Below, piece by piece: positions 5,489-5,717 of a DNA stretch of 5,717 nucleotides. The notes beneath the pieces are model-generated. The model saw only the letters and a list, made by a program, of their open reading frames with translations, did no database searches and had not been told where the DNA came from. Origin of the DNA: an uncultured Streptococcus sp. (lineage in GTDB: Bacteria; Bacillota; Bacilli; Lactobacillales; Streptococcaceae); contig CAKPXD010000094.1 in NCBI GenBank assembly GCA_934201655.1, positions 1 through 5,717 of the forward strand, read 5' to 3'. Numbering within the stretch: the first letter of the stretch is position 1; every line of letters starts with the position of its first letter. The position numbers and the translations under genes were made by a program.

Positions 5489-5717
5489 ATGTCTAACTAT
5501 CGCAGAAAATCAAAACCCAAAACTGAACATATCAAAAAAGGCTTTACCGTCTTTCAAAAAACAATTGCAACTTTAGCCAGTATCCTTGGTTTGATTACAG
5601 CTAGTATCACTATCATGAATGCTTTAGATAAAAACAAGGATCATAAAGATACGACTCCACAAACAACCATTATCAAGGAAGTTCAAAAGGAAGCTCCCGC
5701 TGAATCCAATGCACCTG
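5489..5717 (+). CDS. Partial gene for a small membrane-anchored protein of unknown function (5' end only)
   Basis: ATG 5489 is preceded by AAAGGAG at 5475-5481 with a 7-base gap, and the frame stays open to the window edge, giving the first 76 residues. Residues 1-20 are basic (MSNYRRKSKPKTEHIKKGF). Residues about 21-45 form one hydrophobic segment (IATLASILGLITASITIMNAL). From about 46 the chain is polar, rich in Lys, Asp, Thr and Pro, and then becomes Glu/Pro/Ala-rich. This fits a type II single-pass protein with a short cytoplasmic head and an extracytoplasmic tail or linker; the missing C-terminus may hold a domain. There is no lipobox cysteine and no obvious signal-peptidase site. I recognise it only as resembling short uncharacterised streptococcal membrane proteins. 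It is divergent from the desulfurase gene and has its own promoter with a CiaR-type repeat, which suggests an envelope-stress or competence-linked role. That role is inference from regulation, not from the protein. Confidence 0.8.
   Translation, partial: MSNYRRKSKPKTEHIKKGFTVFQKTIATLASILGLITASITIMNALDKNKDHKDTTPQTTIIKEVQKEAPAESNAP

Noticed and set aside
5352..5576. Plus-strand open frame spanning the divergent intergenic region
   Set aside because: It has no ribosome binding site, runs through both promoters and the regulatory repeats, and overlaps the better-supported ATG 5489 frame.

Overview
The window reads as chromosomal DNA of a low-GC Gram-positive bacterium, most likely a Streptococcus of the mitis/pneumoniae group. 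This rests on the protein sequences, the AT-rich intergenic regions, AGGAG-type ribosome binding sites, extended -10 promoters and streptococcal-style regulatory repeats. The placement comes from reading the sequence and from remembered gene order, not from a database search. I see no insertion sequence, CRISPR array, rRNA or tRNA.

Layout from the right edge leftwards. At 5489-5717 a plus-strand gene starts and runs off the window; it encodes a small membrane-anchored protein of unknown function. A 136-bp divergent control region (5353-5488) separates it from a minus-strand two-gene operon. That operon is a NifS/IscS-type cysteine desulfurase (4210-5352) followed after 8 bp by thiI (2987-4201), which ends at a strong hairpin terminator (2905-2954). 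A second minus-strand promoter (2887-2916) overlaps this terminator and drives a tight three-gene unit: an esterase-D-like hydrolase (2027-2851), a second alpha/beta hydrolase (1265-2005) and an ATP-grasp ligase-like protein (89-1252). A hairpin at 51-78 follows that unit. The first 50 bp hold either the tail of a plus-strand reading frame or part of an intergenic repeat.

How the genes work together. The desulfurase and ThiI form a recognised sulfur-relay pair: the desulfurase takes sulfur from cysteine and ThiI places it on uridine 8 of tRNA as 4-thiouridine. This ThiI lacks the C-terminal rhodanese domain of the E. coli enzyme, so a dedicated neighbouring desulfurase makes sense, as in Bacillus subtilis NifZ-ThiI. 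The esterase-esterase-ATP-grasp unit looks like a small cytoplasmic pathway with one bond-forming and two ester-hydrolysing enzymes; its substrate cannot be read from sequence.

The most interesting region is the divergent control region. Upstream of the plus-strand gene it has a near-perfect CiaR-type direct repeat, and further upstream a 21-bp-period direct repeat with the geometry of a ComE/BlpR-type box. The latter brackets the -35 element of the desulfurase promoter. Two protein starts were moved from TTG codons to downstream ATG codons on the basis of promoter and ribosome-binding-site positions.
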